A stretch of DNA of 6,726 nucleotides from an uncultured Prevotellaceae bacterium (GTDB lineage: Bacteria; Bacteroidota; Bacteroidia; Bacteroidales; Bacteroidaceae). The stretch covers positions 1 through 6,726 of the forward strand of contig CALZOH010000176.1 in NCBI GenBank assembly GCA_945827465.1, read 5' to 3'. Shown one piece after another: positions 6,365 through 6,726 of the stretch. The stretch's first letter is position 1. Every line of letters begins with the position of its first letter. The notes beneath the pieces are model-generated. The model searched no databases, was not told the origin of the DNA, and saw only the letters and a list, made by a program, of their open reading frames with translations. Both the position numbers and the translations under genes were made by a program.

Positions 6365-6726
6365 TGTGCAAAAGGGCTCGCAACCGCGATAATGCGTTTG
6401 CTCTCTATGCAAAATGGCTATCGCAACCGCGAAAATGAATTTGTTCACTGCGCAAAGTGGCTATCGCAACCGCGATGACGAAATTGCTCACTGCGCAAAG
6501 GGTCTCGCAACCGCGAAAATGAAATTGTTCACTGCGCAAAGTGGCTATCGCAACCGCGATGACGAAATTGCTCATTGCGCAAAGTGGCTATCGCAACCGC
6601 GATAGCGAAATTGTTCACTGCGCAAAGGGTCTCACAACCGCGATAGCGAAATTGCTTATTGCGCAAAGTGACTATCGCAACCGCGATAGCGAAATTGTTC
6701 ACTGCGCAAAGGGTCTCACAACCGCG
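6365..6726. repeat. Tandem array of 41/43-bp units with a hairpin core, open at the right edge
   Basis: Nine copies of the core C(G/A)CAACCGCG start at 6379, 6422, 6465, 6506, 6549, 6592, 6633, 6676 and 6717, giving steps of 43, 43, 41, 43, 43, 41, 43 and 41. The 43-bp form ends in gtggctat (or a variant) and the 41-bp form in gggtct. The first unit is the most diverged, as expected at an array edge. Most copies contain ATCGC-AACC-GCGAT or part of it. In the copy at 6587-6606 the stem is a perfect 8 bp, GCTATCGC with GCGATAGC. A second palindromic block, TGCGCA, sits midway. The in-between sequence is conserved too, so this is not a CRISPR array. No long frame runs through it, since 41- and 43-bp steps break the frame unless paired. 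Confidence 0.92.

Noticed and set aside
6414..6605. Plus-strand frame of 63 residues with an internal 28-residue repeat (AQSGYRNRDDE)
   Set aside because: It arises because a 43-bp plus a 41-bp unit equals 84 bp, a multiple of three. It breaks as soon as two 43-bp units adjoin, and it has no plausible start context.
6365..6726. Second CRISPR array with a short GCAACCGCG repeat
   Set aside because: The 30 or so bases between cores are themselves nearly identical from unit to unit, so they are not spacers. It is a plain tandem repeat.

Overview
The window holds the effector and adaptation half of a type V-A (Cas12a/Cpf1) CRISPR-Cas locus, read entirely on the minus strand. The order is cas12a (5785-2018), cas4 (2025-1456), cas1 (1469-489), cas2 (483-211), a leader of about 170 bp, and the leader-proximal copy of the CRISPR repeat at bases 1-37. 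The rest of the array lies beyond the left edge. The AT-rich composition, the weak or absent Shine-Dalgarno sequences, the two sites fitting the Bacteroidota -7 promoter element (TAnnTTTG), and the resemblance of the Cas12a to Porphyromonas/Prevotella-type Cpf1 proteins point to a Bacteroidota, probably Bacteroidales, host. The genus cannot be fixed from this window.

All four proteins look intact. Cas12a (1255 aa) has the three RuvC acidic residues, the Nuc-domain arginine and the H/K/K triad for pre-crRNA processing. Cas4 has its nuclease residues and four candidate Fe-S cysteines. Cas1 has its E/H/D metal site and Cas2 its N-terminal Asp. The genes overlap by 8 nt (cas12a/cas4) and 14 nt (cas4/cas1) and are separated by 5 nt (cas1/cas2), so one translationally coupled operon is likely. 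Cas4-Cas1-Cas2 would trim and insert spacers at the leader-repeat junction. Cas12a would process the array transcript through the repeat handle and cut matching DNA. A well-spaced -33/-7 promoter sits directly in front of the first repeat.

Bases 5786-6726, upstream of cas12a, carry no convincing gene. They hold a (AT)7 tract at the cas12a start codon, a 10-bp palindrome with a -7 promoter element on each strand, a strong stem-loop at 6121-6152, and a tandem array of 41/43-bp units running off the right edge (from about 6365). Each tandem unit carries a hairpin-forming core. Both conserved pieces of that unit recur, inverted and in the same order, on the two sides of the cas12a promoter. This link between the repeat array and the promoter is the least expected observation here. 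The CRISPR system itself belongs to a known type. Its most distinctive protein feature is a divergent PAM-contact region in Cas12a.
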